Of a stretch of 64,000 nucleotides of DNA, positions 1 to 10,846 are shown one piece after another (position 1 is the first letter of the stretch; each line of letters starts with the position of its first letter). The DNA lies in assembly GCA_000611775.1 (NCBI GenBank), contig KK106981.1, forward strand, positions 4,590,927 through 4,654,926, read 5' to 3'. The notes under the pieces were generated by a model, which had not been told where the DNA came from, did no database searches, and saw only the letters and a program-made list of their open reading frames with translations. The translations under genes were made by a program, and so were the position numbers. This stretch comes from Umbilicaria muhlenbergii (taxonomy: Eukaryota; Ascomycota; Lecanoromycetes; Umbilicariales; Umbilicariaceae).

Positions 1-1318
1 TTTCTATTGCAGCGGGGTCTGCACTCGTTGCGCGAGAGGCTTTCTTGGAAGGCAGAATGCGACCGCCAAGGGCGTTGAGTGATGTTTGATCGAGCTGCTC
101 AGGGCAGAGGCGGAGGATGCTTTGGTGCTGTATACCCTACGTATTTCCGTGCAAGTCTAACCTATGAAATGCCTCCTTGATGGAACTAAAGCGTCGTCCT
201 TAATTGACAGCATTCACTGGTACATTCACTCTTCCGCTTTCCGCTTTTGGTGCAGACAATTCCATGCATTGACTCCTGAGCCTCTTTCGTTTCAATCATC
301 TTTACTCCTTGATGTCAATGTGTCCCATGACGCCAACTTCAGTTCTGATTGCCCACGTCTGAATTCGGTGCTTTCGGTCATTCGTTGACCTAAACTCGTA
401 TTCTCTGGCTACAAGGGTGCGCATACCATCAGTCACGCTTGTTGAGGGCTTCAAGTCTACTCGACTAAGTTTCCTTCACCTCTCAGAACCACATCATTCT
501 CTCTTGGCGCTACTCATTGAGGTCGTTGAGGTCCAGTCAGCCATTTCTATTGAATGACGTTGCTCCTCGCCAGTCTCAGTTAAATCTTATCACGGCTTCT
601 ACGTCACTGTCCAAGGTTCGACAAACAGATTGAAGGTCATTCCATCTTTGGCTCTCGGCTTCGATTGCCTTTTCGAGGTTGCCAGTGCTCCTTCCTCTTA
701 CATTGCTCATTCTGAGAATTGCAAGCTCATCCTCGGCCCGCTTTCGACTCGTTCATTACCCTCTCTGGCAAAATTAGTCAGTCGGGTCCTAGCTACTGTG
801 TCTGCTGCTATCCACCATGTGAGGAGTGGTCACTGGTGCTTCGATCTTGGGTCAGTTACCACGTAAGGTACGCTAGTTCACTATCACACCTACTTTAAGT
901 CTTCTCGAGTCTACTGCGTCCCTACTGTCATTCTCTAGCAAGAGCGTCCGGTTATATTTCGGCCGATCTCGCATTCTCCTCCCATATTCTGCCGTTGCGA
1001 CATCACTACGATTTTTGAGTTTAAGACTCCTCGGTGTCAGCTCATTGCTTCCTGCCAGTAACATTTCTTACTAGCTTACACTATCTTGCCGTCATCTTGC
1101 GTGGGCCGAGTTATGACTTGGGAGTCTGTATTCGTCTCATCTGAAAGCAACACTGTAATTCTTACTGTTATCTCACAGTATTTTGGACTTCTTCAGAGTT
1201 CAGTCTACAACTATTTACCCTTGACTAAACAGTGGCAGTCAGACTCGTCTTCCATTCGATTTTTCATTAACGGCGCTCGACAAAATTAACACTTGCAGCC
1301 TTAGAGCAGGTATCCATC
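1..1318. other. Intergenic or leader DNA, no confident gene
   Basis: The stretch is pyrimidine-rich on the + strand, as in long fungal 5' leaders, and probably includes the promoter and leader of the PWWP/BTB gene that starts at 1319. The first 90 bases begin with an acceptor-like TTGCAG and could hold the last exon of a gene cut by the window edge, but I do not recognise the peptide. Short open frames here have no recognisable domain. Confidence 0.5.
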
Positions 1319-3205
1319 ATGATCCTTCCAACCACACCAGAAAACAGCCCGTTCCGTATTCCGGCTCTTCCCAGAGGGCCTATCCCCACCTTGGGCATCC
1401 CTAAACCTACTAGTGCGTCAGCATCCGGTCGAGCAAGGTCCACATCGATTAGGAGTTCAACAGTTCCACCCCGCCCAGTCGCCCGCGAATCAACAACCCC
1501 CACACCTCCCGTCTCCGATTCTTTTCAGAACATCCTTCTAAAGCACGCCCAATGCGATGCTGAAGCAGGCGAGTATTGGTTGGCGCTGAAGGATGAAAGG
1601 GAACCGTGGCCAGTTGTGATTTGTAACGAAGAAATGATCGAAATGTTCTTTTCGGACATGCCACGGCCAGCAAACGCACGCAGGGCTGATGGGAGATGGC
1701 GCAAAGAATTCCGGTCTAGGGGAGATTTGACGGGACAGAAATGCTTTCCTGCCATGTACCTTGGGACGTGGAAATTGTAAGTGGCTTTACTTCCATGTAT
1801 TTTTAGCCTACGGCTACAACCATGCTTACAACAGTATCGCACGCATAATGCGCATTATGCCTTTGCCTTGCTGGAATTTCGCTGTCACCTTATCGCCAGA
1901 GTAATCTTATGAGGAAGGGCCCCACAAATGCTAACGTTCAATCATGCAGCTGCTGGGTACCATGGAACCGCCTTCAACCTCTTGACATTCAAAGGGCGTT
2001 TTCAAAGAAGGAAGAAACTGACGATGAAGATCTCGCAAAAGCCTACACCGAGGTGATGGAGCAATGGGACAATCATAACATCCAGTACTGGATAGACAAG
2101 CTTATAGCACTTCGGTACATGACCGAGGATGAGGGCAAGATTGTCAAGGCGACCAAAGTTGCAAAGCGCAAACGCACGGGTTCTCTCATCTTCAGAAATC
2201 CCCTAGGTCTCAGTAAGTTCCTTGATGGAGACAACGTTGACGATGACGAGGGTTTGTTCGCGCCCGTGAAGAAGGAGCCGAAGGATGATAACGTCATGGA
2301 CTTGTCTTTCGAGCAGGACAGTGTACTTTATGATGACTCAGATTTGGAGGAGCAGCAAAGACGGGTTAAGGCCAAGAGGAGTAGCAAGTCCTCCGCCTCC
2401 GTGGCCCCAAGTCTGTACACTCCACCGACGACACCGGCAAAGTCGAATGTTGGAGGAGCTTCTCATGAGTTGGTATCCCCTCCCAGCCCTAAATTCGCTT
2501 GCTGATATGATAAGCAGTGCCGAAAAAGTGCGCATCTTCGTCGGCAACCCCCACCGCCAGTTCACTGTGAAGAGAAGCGGATTGGCGGAGAGGAGCCCGC
2601 TGCTCTCCGGCTTGGTGTCCCACCACCGGGCCGAGAGCTCCTACATTATGTCACCTCTACTCTCGAGCATCGCTCCAGAAGATTTCAGGACGATAGCTGA
2701 GTACCTGGATCACGGGGAATATCGGCCCAATCTGCTTGATGACGGTACCCAATGGGCACGGCTGGAAAACATCAGTACCGACGCCCAGCGCGCCGAAGAG
2801 TTGCACCTCAGCGGCATCCGATATTGCCATGCGCAGCAACTTGAACTGACTGATCTCCAGCTGTTGATATTCCGGAAAGTGAAGGCGCTCGGGCATTATC
2901 CGGCGTTCGAGCTACTGTCCGCCGTCCGCATGTTTTATCGTGAGGGACTACCGGACAACGAGGAGATGCATGAATTCTTCGTCAGCCATCTGGCTGACCA
3001 CTTTTATGACCTTTTGCTAGAAGACATGGCGAGGTTCGTGGAAATGTTGCAAGGACACCCGGAGCTGGCGAGGTGCATCTTCGAGCGTTTGGGCATGGGT
3101 AGTAAGGTGAAAGAAGAGACGAAGGTGGAAGAAGACTTGGATGAGACGAAGAGCGAGGATGATTTGGGTCTGCCTCCTTTCAATTTTGGGCGTGAATCCC
3201 TTTGA
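1319..3205 (+). CDS. PWWP-like and BTB-like domain nuclear protein
   Basis: I see three exons. Exon 1 (1319-1776) starts at an ATG and carries a Pro/Ser-rich leader and then a PWWP-like core (EYWLALKDEREPWPVVICNE). A 173-nt intron (1777-1949, branch GCTAACG) joins it to exon 2, which completes the PWWP fold (CWVPWNRLQPLD) and continues into an acidic, Lys-rich linker. A second intron ends at CAG 2517; its donor is uncertain (2415, 2442 or 2469 keep the frame). The last exon has a BTB-like domain (EKVRIFVGN near its start) and an acidic tail. PWWP domains bind methylated histone or DNA, so a chromatin reader with a protein-interaction domain is the inference. Fungal proteins with this order are known to me, which supports one gene over two. 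The stop is TGA at 3203. Confidence 0.75.
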
Positions 3206-4149
3206 TCTCCTTTGCCTCACGGAGTGACTCACCCGTATCTTTTTGTTTCTGTTATTTTGGAGGTTACATTTGCTCTTCTGCTTGGGGACAATGCGTCTGG
3301 AAATCTGCACCAACATTTGCAATTTGGACGTTTCTGGAATTTAGCTTCTAGCAGAATCAATCTGCTTCTCGAACAGTTTGGCCTACATAGCAATGACCAG
3401 TAGAGCTCCAGAATGATGTCGTATGGGATCATGACGATGGCGCATTAAAGTGACGCTGGATTTCCCCAGAAACCGAATCAAGCTTAACTGACTTCTTATC
3501 TCAGCGGCCCCCAAAGCTTGGCACAACCACAGCAGGCACCACGGCAACGAGCAGCGCAAAGATGGCGACAGAGTGCCTTCGATTGGAACACCCTGGACCG
3601 CGTCAACGCCCACATGCAAATGCGGCTGCCATTCTGCACGCACCCACCAATCACCTTCCCCCCCTCCATCATGGGTCGAGTCAGATCACATGACCCCCCC
3701 AGCGCGCCTGGCGCCCGCGCAACGCATAAGAACCCATCGCACCCCGCCACTCTTCGCCTTCCTTCCCCACGCTTCTCAGAGCCCGCCGAACCTTCAGCCG
3801 CCCGCGAGCAATCTGCCCCCCCAGATTCCGCGCCGCGCGTCGAGTCTTTTCAGACAGCCGTCCGGACTCTTCGAATCGAAGGAATCACTGCTCTTGCGGT
3901 GACTCCGTCGAGAAGAGGAGATCGGTAGCGCAGGTCTGGAAGGCTTCCGGAGCTCCTCACACATGCTACGTGCTGCGTGCGAGGGCGTCGTCGTCGTCGG
4001 CAAGTCCGGAGTGTTGGGCTTGTAACTCACGCTCATTTTTCACACGTATTTTTTCGACTCGGGGGATTCGTTGGTTGCGACTGGATTCCGAGTGCGCGTT
4101 TGGATCGAATCGGCTTGGGCAATCAGGACGACACTGGATCTTGGGCAAG
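3206..4149. other. Intergenic, probable promoter of the BTB gene
   Basis: No gene is seen. The distal part (about 3640-3840) is strongly C-rich on the + strand and gives long but domain-free open frames on both strands. The last 200 bases before the ATG at 4150 are probably leader sequence. Confidence 0.5.
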
Positions 4150-5334
4150 ATGTTCAAGCGGTCTTTCCATTCGAAGGATCGCGCGGGCAAGGCGGTCAGG
4201 TCGGTCAAGAAGTCGTATCGTGAGCATACGAAGATGAAGTTGCAGCAGAAGTTGGATAGTCCGCCGGTCGGGAGGTGAGTGGTGTAGATACAGAATGGGG
4301 GAGATGATGGACGGCCGGGACGGGATGCTGATGGTGAAATGCGTGCAGTAGCCTGACCAGCCCCATTATCACCTTGATCGTGGGTCGTGAACAGCGTCTT
4401 TTCGCCGCTCACGAGGACGTTCTTTCTTTATCTCCCTTCTTCACCGCGGCGCTCAAGGGCCAGTTCCTCGAGAGCAGCGCGAAGAAGGTGGAGCTACCCG
4501 ACGAGTACGCTATTCCCATCTACACTTCCGACTCATCCATCCCTACTAACACCACCACCAGAGAACCCGAAATCCTCTCCTGCGTCCTCGAATACCTCTA
4601 CAAGGGCGACTACTACCCGCGCCTGCAATTCAACAAGCGCCTTCGCACTTGGGAGCTCGAAGACACCCCCCAGGACACCTCCCCCCACCAACCCGGTGGC
4701 TACACCCACCCGCCATCGACCATCTACCACACCGGCGTAGGCGGCACCATACTCAAGGACACAGTCATCTACTGCACGGCTGAAAAGTTCGGCCTGGACG
4801 AACTCAAGCGGCTCGCTTTGCGCAAGCAAGGCTTGCAGAGCTCGATCCCCGTCGATGCGATTCTGCGCAGTGCGCGGTTTGCGTATGAGAACACGCCGGA
4901 GACGGACTCGAAGTTGCGCGGGGCATTTTTGGCGCTGATCATTCGGAGTCGGAAGGTTTTCAAGAGGAGCGGAACCATGCAGATGGAGATGGAGATTGGG
5001 GGTAGTAAATTGTAGGAGTCCACACCGTCTTTGCTTTCGACGCGCGCTTTCTTGAGAGAAGGGAGGCTTACGGAGGACTGGGGCGTAGGTTTTTCGACTT
5101 GTTCTGTGCGATGGCGAATCACTTGGAGGATGTGATCGAGATAACGTAAGTCTCGCTATCCTCTCGTCCCGTTCCCTCACTTGTCTCTCTCCCCTCTCCT
5201 CGCCTATCTCTCTCGCTCCTTCCCTCACCTATCTCTCTCTCCTTCTTCCGGATCCTTCTAATCCTTTTCATCCCCGCAACCTCCAACTAATCCCCCTCTC
5301 CAACAGCAACTCCCGCTCACCCAAATCCATCTAA
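4150..5334 (+). CDS. BTB/POZ domain protein
   Basis: Four exons rebuild one frame: 4150-4274, 4349-5011, 5089-5145 and 5307-5334. The first exon is basic (MFKRSFHSKDRAGKAVRSVK). Exon 2 opens with the typical BTB strand and helix pattern (PIITLIVGREQRLFAAHEDV, then LSPFFTAALKGQF). The BTB core is interrupted by a Pro/Thr-rich insert and resumes at EILSCVLEYLYKGDYYP. Reading through the second donor would stop at 5013; splicing at GT 5012 instead gives KLFFDLFCAMANHLEDVIE, an ending usual for fungal BTB proteins, so I prefer the spliced form. BTB domains dimerise or act as Cullin-3 adaptors; no second domain shows its target. Coding-strand composition turns from C-rich to G-rich near 4830. Confidence 0.8.
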
Positions 5335-6264
5335 GCGCATCCCACCCACCGCCCCCGACAAGTCCCGCACACACCTTTGGAGGGCCCCAACAAATTGATC
5401 CAGACCCTCATTTCGGCGCTATTGCACGCACCATTCCACTTCTCCCACAAGAAACTCGAGGTCGGCCACCCTTACAGTCGGTTCTTCATCCCCTTCGGCT
5501 TTTTCGGCTCGAGAATGAGAATCCCGCTCTACTCAATTTAAGTTCCCCTTTGGTTGTTCGCGGCGGAAGCGGAAGTTTGTGCATTAATAGTCTACTACCC
5601 ACCCCCCAAATCTCCTACTCACTTTCAATGTCCCTTTCGTCGTCGTCGTTATTACTGTTCCGCTCATCTCACCTCACCTCACCTCACCCCACCCAAACGC
5701 CCGATTCTTTATTGAAACGGACTGGTCGGTCGGGGAGAGAGGGAGATAGCCGAGTCTGCGACTGCCTTCGCATTTCATAGTCTTGTCTTGTCGGGAGAGG
5801 AGAGGAAAGAGAATGGTATGAAGCAAAGGAAGGAAGGAAGGGAGAATGAAAACATCTGCATGGGAAAGCTCGTCTAGTCTGCTACTGTCGCGCTTGTTCG
5901 CATTTACCCTTGATGGGTAGGTGTGGATATCTGTGATGGTGGGGCCTTTTGGCGATGATCAGTTGCTAGCAAGAATGAACAGTGTGTTCGGCCACCTCAA
6001 TGTTGTTGTCTCACAGTAAACATGCGTGCGTGCGTGCGTGTGTGGTGAAAGTGAAGTGGAAGTGTGGCATTGACGAAGAGATTGATGTTGTCAATGGATG
6101 CATTAGAAACTCCTTATCAGCCCTGTGGCCCAAGGTAATGCCTCCAGCAGAAGAACGTAACCAGCCCTTTCCTTTCCTTTCCTCTCCCATCCAATCCCTC
6201 TCAAACATCCCTATCCCAACGCCCCCAGCCAAAACGCCCCTTCTCCCCACCACACTCTCAGCGT
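5335..6264. other. Intergenic, convergent 3' ends
   Basis: This lies between two convergent genes. It contains short CTCACC and GTGC tandem runs (about 5675-5690 and 6023-6042) and CT-rich tracts, but no gene that I can support. Confidence 0.5.
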
Positions 6265-8553
6265 CTACAAGTACACCGGTAGCAACAATCCCCGTGCCTT
6301 TCTCCCCCGCCCGACCTCTCTCCCGCTCCCATCATTTCCCTCTCTTTTTACCTCTACGAGTCCCCTCCCAACATCCCACCTCCTGATCCCAACTTTCCCT
6401 CTCTTCCTCCCCCCCCCCAATCTCCTCCTTTCCCCTCCTTTCCCCTCCTTTCCCCTCCTTTCCCCTCCTTTCCCCTCCTTTCCCCTCCTTTCCCCTCCTT
6501 TCCCCTCCTTTCCCCTCCTTTCCCCTCCTTTCCCCACCCCCACCACCCCCGCCGCCAGAAGATTAACCACCACGCCCAGCACCCACACCAACCCGGCAAA
6601 AGCCACGTACAAGACCTTCAGCGCCGCCCTCGTCGCCGTCGCCAACCGCACATCGTCGACATCGAACGCGGGTGTGAACTGCGCCATCCCCTTCTCGACT
6701 GGCGCGGCGGTGTGCTGTCGACTCGGGTGTTGGAGACCGCCCATTTCGAGATCCCGATCCCGATCCCGATCCGTGTCCATGTCCCTCTCGCTCGGGTGAG
6801 GGTGGTGGTGAGAGATAGCCGTAGCGTCCGATCGGCGTCGAGAGGTGCTGAATCTCGACAGCTTGGCGGAGCGGGGACTTTTCGTCTTCGCCTTCCCTTT
6901 CCCTTTGGCGGCGACACTGGCAGCCGTGGGTGGCGGCGCGAAGGTCATCGTAGTCGTCGTGGTCGAGAGGAGGGAGTCGCGACGGCGGGAGCGGGGCGAG
7001 GGGAAAGAGAGCGGAAGGGATGGATGGGTAGGCTGAGCATCGGAGGCGGAGGAGCGGTGCAAGTGCAAGAGGAGGGTCAAAAGCGCAGCGAGCAGCGAAT
7101 CGAGGAGATAAAGCGACCCGAGCCGCGCAATGCGCTGTGCATCAAGCCTCACCGCCAACGTACCCATCTCCAGCACCATCAACTCCGCTCTGGTCCCCCT
7201 CGTCGTCGCGCTGTCCGTCCCCGCCAACGACAGGGGTGAAGTGCCCGAGGGGGCCAAAACCCGAACACGGCCCAGCCCGCCCGTGCGCGCGTCCTTCTCC
7301 ACCGCAATCTCGAACGTCGCGGCGTCCCCGTCCGTCAGCGTCGGATGCACGAGCCAATACCGGCTGGAGTCGTCGTCCCAGTACAACGCACAGCCCTCAC
7401 GCTCCTTGGCCCTCACGAGCGCTTCGGCCTGCAACTCGCCGCTCGTGGCGCGGTCGAGTTTATACGACACCGCGACGGTGGAGCTCTGGTCTAGGGCCAT
7501 GAGTTCGGCCATGGTGGGGAAGATGGAAGCGAGGAGGGGTTGAGAGGGGCCGAGGGGGAGGAGGGTGGGGGAGGCGATGGTGAGGGGTGCGGGGGAAGGG
7601 TGGGTGGNNNNGGAAGGGTGGGTGGGATGGGTGCGGGTGATGGTGTGGGTGGGGGAGGTGGGGGAGGCGGAGAGGGAGTAGAGGGGGGTGGAGAGGGAGG
7701 AGAGGAGGTGGATGGATTCGAGGGAGGGGGCGAGGGATGTACTGCCGCGGGGTGGTTAGTTGGGAGCCGAGATGAAGGATGCGGAAAGAGAAGGGGGGAG
7801 GCACCATTCTAGTTGGAGAGTGTAGGTTGAGGTGGGGGGGTCGAGGCTTTGACCATTGGCTAGACTCCAGAGGTCGAGGAGGTCGGAAGGAGAGGAAAAT
7901 TCGGGTCGTGGTTCTGGTGGAGGTGGGACGGAGGAGATGGTCGTTGGTACAGCCGGGGGTTTGGGATGAATGTAGCCGGGTTTTGAGATTGGTGTGTTTT
8001 CGGATTGCGAGTAAAAGCTCGACGAGTATTCCGCCCTCGTCATCGCCGCGTTCGGGATACGACTGGGGCCTCTTTCAATGGTAGGGTAGTATCGCTGCTG
8101 TTGGAGAGGTATGGTCGGATCGAATCGGGGAAACATCGACCGCATAACCGGCGAATGCACTGATGTTGGGGATGCATTCCCCTTACAATCCGAGACCGGA
8201 GAACTTGTCTGCAGAACCGGCAAGCCCTCTGCAGGAGCCTGTGTCTCTGCGTGGCTATCTGAAGGCGATGGAGGCAACTCGATGTTTGATGGAGTTGGTG
8301 ATATGGCCCGTGATGTGTCGTCCGCCAAATGTGCTCTTGGAGGTTCTTGTATAATGTCATGGGTAGATCTCGTGGGTGAGGCTTCAGTGATCGAAATCAC
8401 CACCGCAGCGGTTGCCATCCCCTTGCCATCATATAGTGGTTTGACCATCTCGAAGTCTGGCTCCGAAGGTGGTTTGCCGGCGTAACGGGGGCGACCTGGT
8501 CCATTCCTCCGCAGAGACGCGGAGGGGAAGAGTCGGAGGACTTGTTCTGCCAT
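6265..8553 (-). CDS. Conserved fungal membrane protein, unknown function
   Basis: Exon 1 runs 8553-7805 from an ATG (MAEQVLRLFPSASLRR) and is Pro/Ser-rich. A 63-nt intron (7742-7804) joins it in frame to the second exon, which crosses a 4-N gap and stays open if the gap is really 4 nt. The second exon has an amphipathic or membrane-associated stretch (SLYLLDSLLAALLTLLLHLH) and a hydrophobic C-terminal segment (VLYVAFAGLVWVLGVVVNLL then AAGVVGVGKG). Directly after this the frame enters the 10-bp minisatellite and encodes a Gly/Glu/Arg/Lys repeat tail before stopping at 6265. The true end may lie before the minisatellite if an unseen splice is used. I recall no named family; similar proteins exist in other Dothideomycetes as far as I remember. 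Confidence 0.65.
6424..6535. repeat. 10-bp minisatellite, about 10-11 copies
   Basis: The + strand unit is TCCCCTCCTT, with ten perfect copies from 6431 to 6530 and partial copies at each side. On the minus strand it lies inside the open frame of the membrane protein and encodes a 10-residue peptide per three units. Because 10 is not a multiple of 3, gain or loss of one unit changes the downstream frame. Confidence 0.95.
7608..7611. other. Assembly gap of 4 N
   Basis: Four N lie between two direct copies of GGAAGGGTGGGTGG (7594-7607 and 7612-7625), so the gap marks a tandem repeat that the assembler could not size. A length of 4 happens to keep the membrane-protein frame open. Confidence 0.95.
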
Positions 8554-9514
8554 CGTGGTGGTTTGTAAAGAGGACCTGAAGAACGAAGCTTCGAGGTCTG
8601 CGAGGGAAACAGAATAGCACCTCGTACAATCATCAAATTAAAGACGAAGAAAGGACTCTTCTCCAAGGATGGCACTTGAGACGTGCAGCGACAGCGAAGC
8701 AAGCAGAACAACGAACAAGTCGCACGAAATGAGGAAATCTGCACTCATCCTCCACATATAGCCCTCACTATCCTACCTCCACCTCCATCTCCACCTCCAC
8801 GGTAGATAGCAAGCCGCAACGGGAGGCCACATGCTAGGCGCCGGTTTATCAGCGGCTCTACCTTGCAGTCGCCTATAATTATTCTCCAATAACGGCACTT
8901 TTGCAGAGAAGCATGTACAAGGGGATCTGGAAAGCTCAATGTGAACCTGAGGATTGGGTGTGACGGGCGTGCCTCGGCGGTTAATGCTCGTGTCTAATCG
9001 GCTGTGCTGATTGGCGTAGATGAGATTAGCGGCATGCCACCAACCGCCCACCAAAATCCCCTGAACGGTGTCCCGTCTTCAGTTCCTGCGCGATGCTCTA
9101 TTTATGACCAATTGGTGCGGAATTGGAGGTTGATAGGCTTGGTGGATGTCGATTGATCAAATGGCACCGCTCATGTGTACTGATTGTCTACTCATTATTC
9201 GCTAGGTAAAACTCCTTGGAGAAAGCCAGGCACGAGAGTGTATCGGTCAGAGCACTGGTTATGCAGTATTACTGCGTCTCACATCATTTCCCGTGTAATC
9301 CGGTTTGAAGGCAGTTGAACCGAGAAAGTAATGTCGGATTGGATATTTTTGATGGAAGACAGAAGCCCATCTGCTACCACAACCAATGGGCAATCCTCCC
9401 CGTCAAGATCATCATATCCAGTTCCTTCATAAGCCAATAGTCCAACGATATCCAACGCCAAAGCTCCTCGCCTTATCATCGTTAAGACCACACCGCATGC
9501 TGCTTTGTAACAAT
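8554..9514. other. Intergenic, upstream region of the membrane protein
   Basis: No gene is supported. A CCACCT-type short repeat lies at about 8777-8802. The rest is unremarkable mixed sequence between the membrane-protein start and the 3' end of the small acidic gene. Confidence 0.5.
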
Positions 9515-9970
9515 TTATGCGACATTGGTCGACGAGGTCCCATCATTCTCCGGCAATCCCTCCTCATCCCCCGGCTCACGATATGTGCCAGTAGGCTTGG
9601 CTCCGCGAGTGCGTCCACCGTCTAAGATGTTGCTTTGGTCGATAGCATCGGCCTCATCGCGAGCTGGATAGTACAGTCAGTTCCGGACTGGAGAAGAGAG
9701 TAGTCAAAGTGGTCATCGTGTGGAACGAAGACTCCTAGAAGCTAGAATTCTCAGGCTCGCATGGTCTACAAGCCGTCACTTACCCAATGTCTCGTCAGAG
9801 TCGGCTGTAGCAGGGTCAATTGGGTCTTCAACAGGCGTCTCATCCTTCTGGACCGGAATCTGCGACTGGCCGGTACGGCTGGTGTAGCTGTTGTCAGTGG
9901 CGTCGCCGGCCGGGGCACCGCCGGTGGCGGCGTCGTTCTTGGCTTCGTATTGGTCGTCGGCGGAAGACAT
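9515..9970 (-). CDS. Small acidic conserved fungal protein
   Basis: Two exons, 9970-9784 and 9663-9515, join in phase 1 to give 111 residues. The start is the ATG at 9970 (MSSADDQYEAKNDAATGG). The protein is hydrophilic with no membrane segment. Central motifs are SRTGQSQIPVQKDETPVEDP and, across the splice, ATADSDETLARDEADAIDQS; the end is EPGDEEGLPENDGTSSTNVA. This pattern occurs in short uncharacterised proteins of many filamentous ascomycetes, and it resembles acidic histone-chaperone-like or stress proteins, but that is only a resemblance. The clean reconstruction of conserved motifs across the intron makes the gene model firm even though the function is unknown. Confidence 0.8.
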
Positions 9971-10846
9971 TGTTGTGGTTGAACGATGATGTGTTGAATG
10001 GAAGGGTGTTTGCGAGATGGTCAACTGTTCCGGATGGATGAGGTATGAGTTTGGGAGGTTGTTGGGAAGACTAAGCAGCTAAAGTCAGAGGGGGGTTCTT
10101 GTAGTAGCCTTGACATCACAATGACCTCTTCTGACGACATGGCCCGCCCTTGCTCTCAATGAATGGAGGGTCATGATATCACTCCTCGTGGGCCCGAACC
10201 ACTCCAAGCATTACCCGCTCCATGTTTTCGTCTCAACCATGCCACGTTGGAATTGGCGGTGTACCTCGTATTTCCACCCATGTTCCTGAATACCATTGCC
10301 CCACACAGATGAAAGAGATCATGGCTTTGACTTGGACCATGCCAAATTCCATGTCTAGTTCATGTCATGACCGTGATGTGGCCGGGGGGTCGTCCTGTGA
10401 TCGAGCAAGTCAAGATCTGATCTATACCGTAAGTAGCAATAGTCAAAGAGGATCCGAGCAAACAAGGGTGACGGGTCAACGTCAAGACTCTCCGACTGCA
10501 TCATGAATTCGTAGTTGTCCACTTACCGCCAAGTCATCCATCCGATACGGTTTGGCATCGCGGGAGCTTGAGCTTATTGGGTGGAGAACGAGAATTGCGC
10601 CGAAGCAAGTTCAAAAATCTCATCCTGTACTCGAGATATACTATACATCATTCCAAAGTGCAAACAACCAGAGCAATGTACGCTGGATCTGAACAGTCTG
10701 CGGAGAGGTACCCCTGTCTATCTAAAACTATTGAGTTTTGCTCGTCATTCCTCGTGTGAATCTCCATCGCATCCGCTCATGATTCAAAACGAAAATGGCA
10801 GTGCACTGAATTGACTCCCACGCCCCTAAAAGAATCACCAAGCCCT
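9971..10846. other. Intergenic, nothing recognised
   Basis: This separates the start of the small acidic gene from the 3' end of the helicase gene; both are on the minus strand. It has no recognisable gene, repeat or RNA. Confidence 0.5.

Noticed and set aside
1-90. Possible terminal exon of a gene cut by the window edge
   Set aside because: An acceptor-like TTGCAG is present, but the short peptides in all frames are not recognisable, so it is not listed as a gene.
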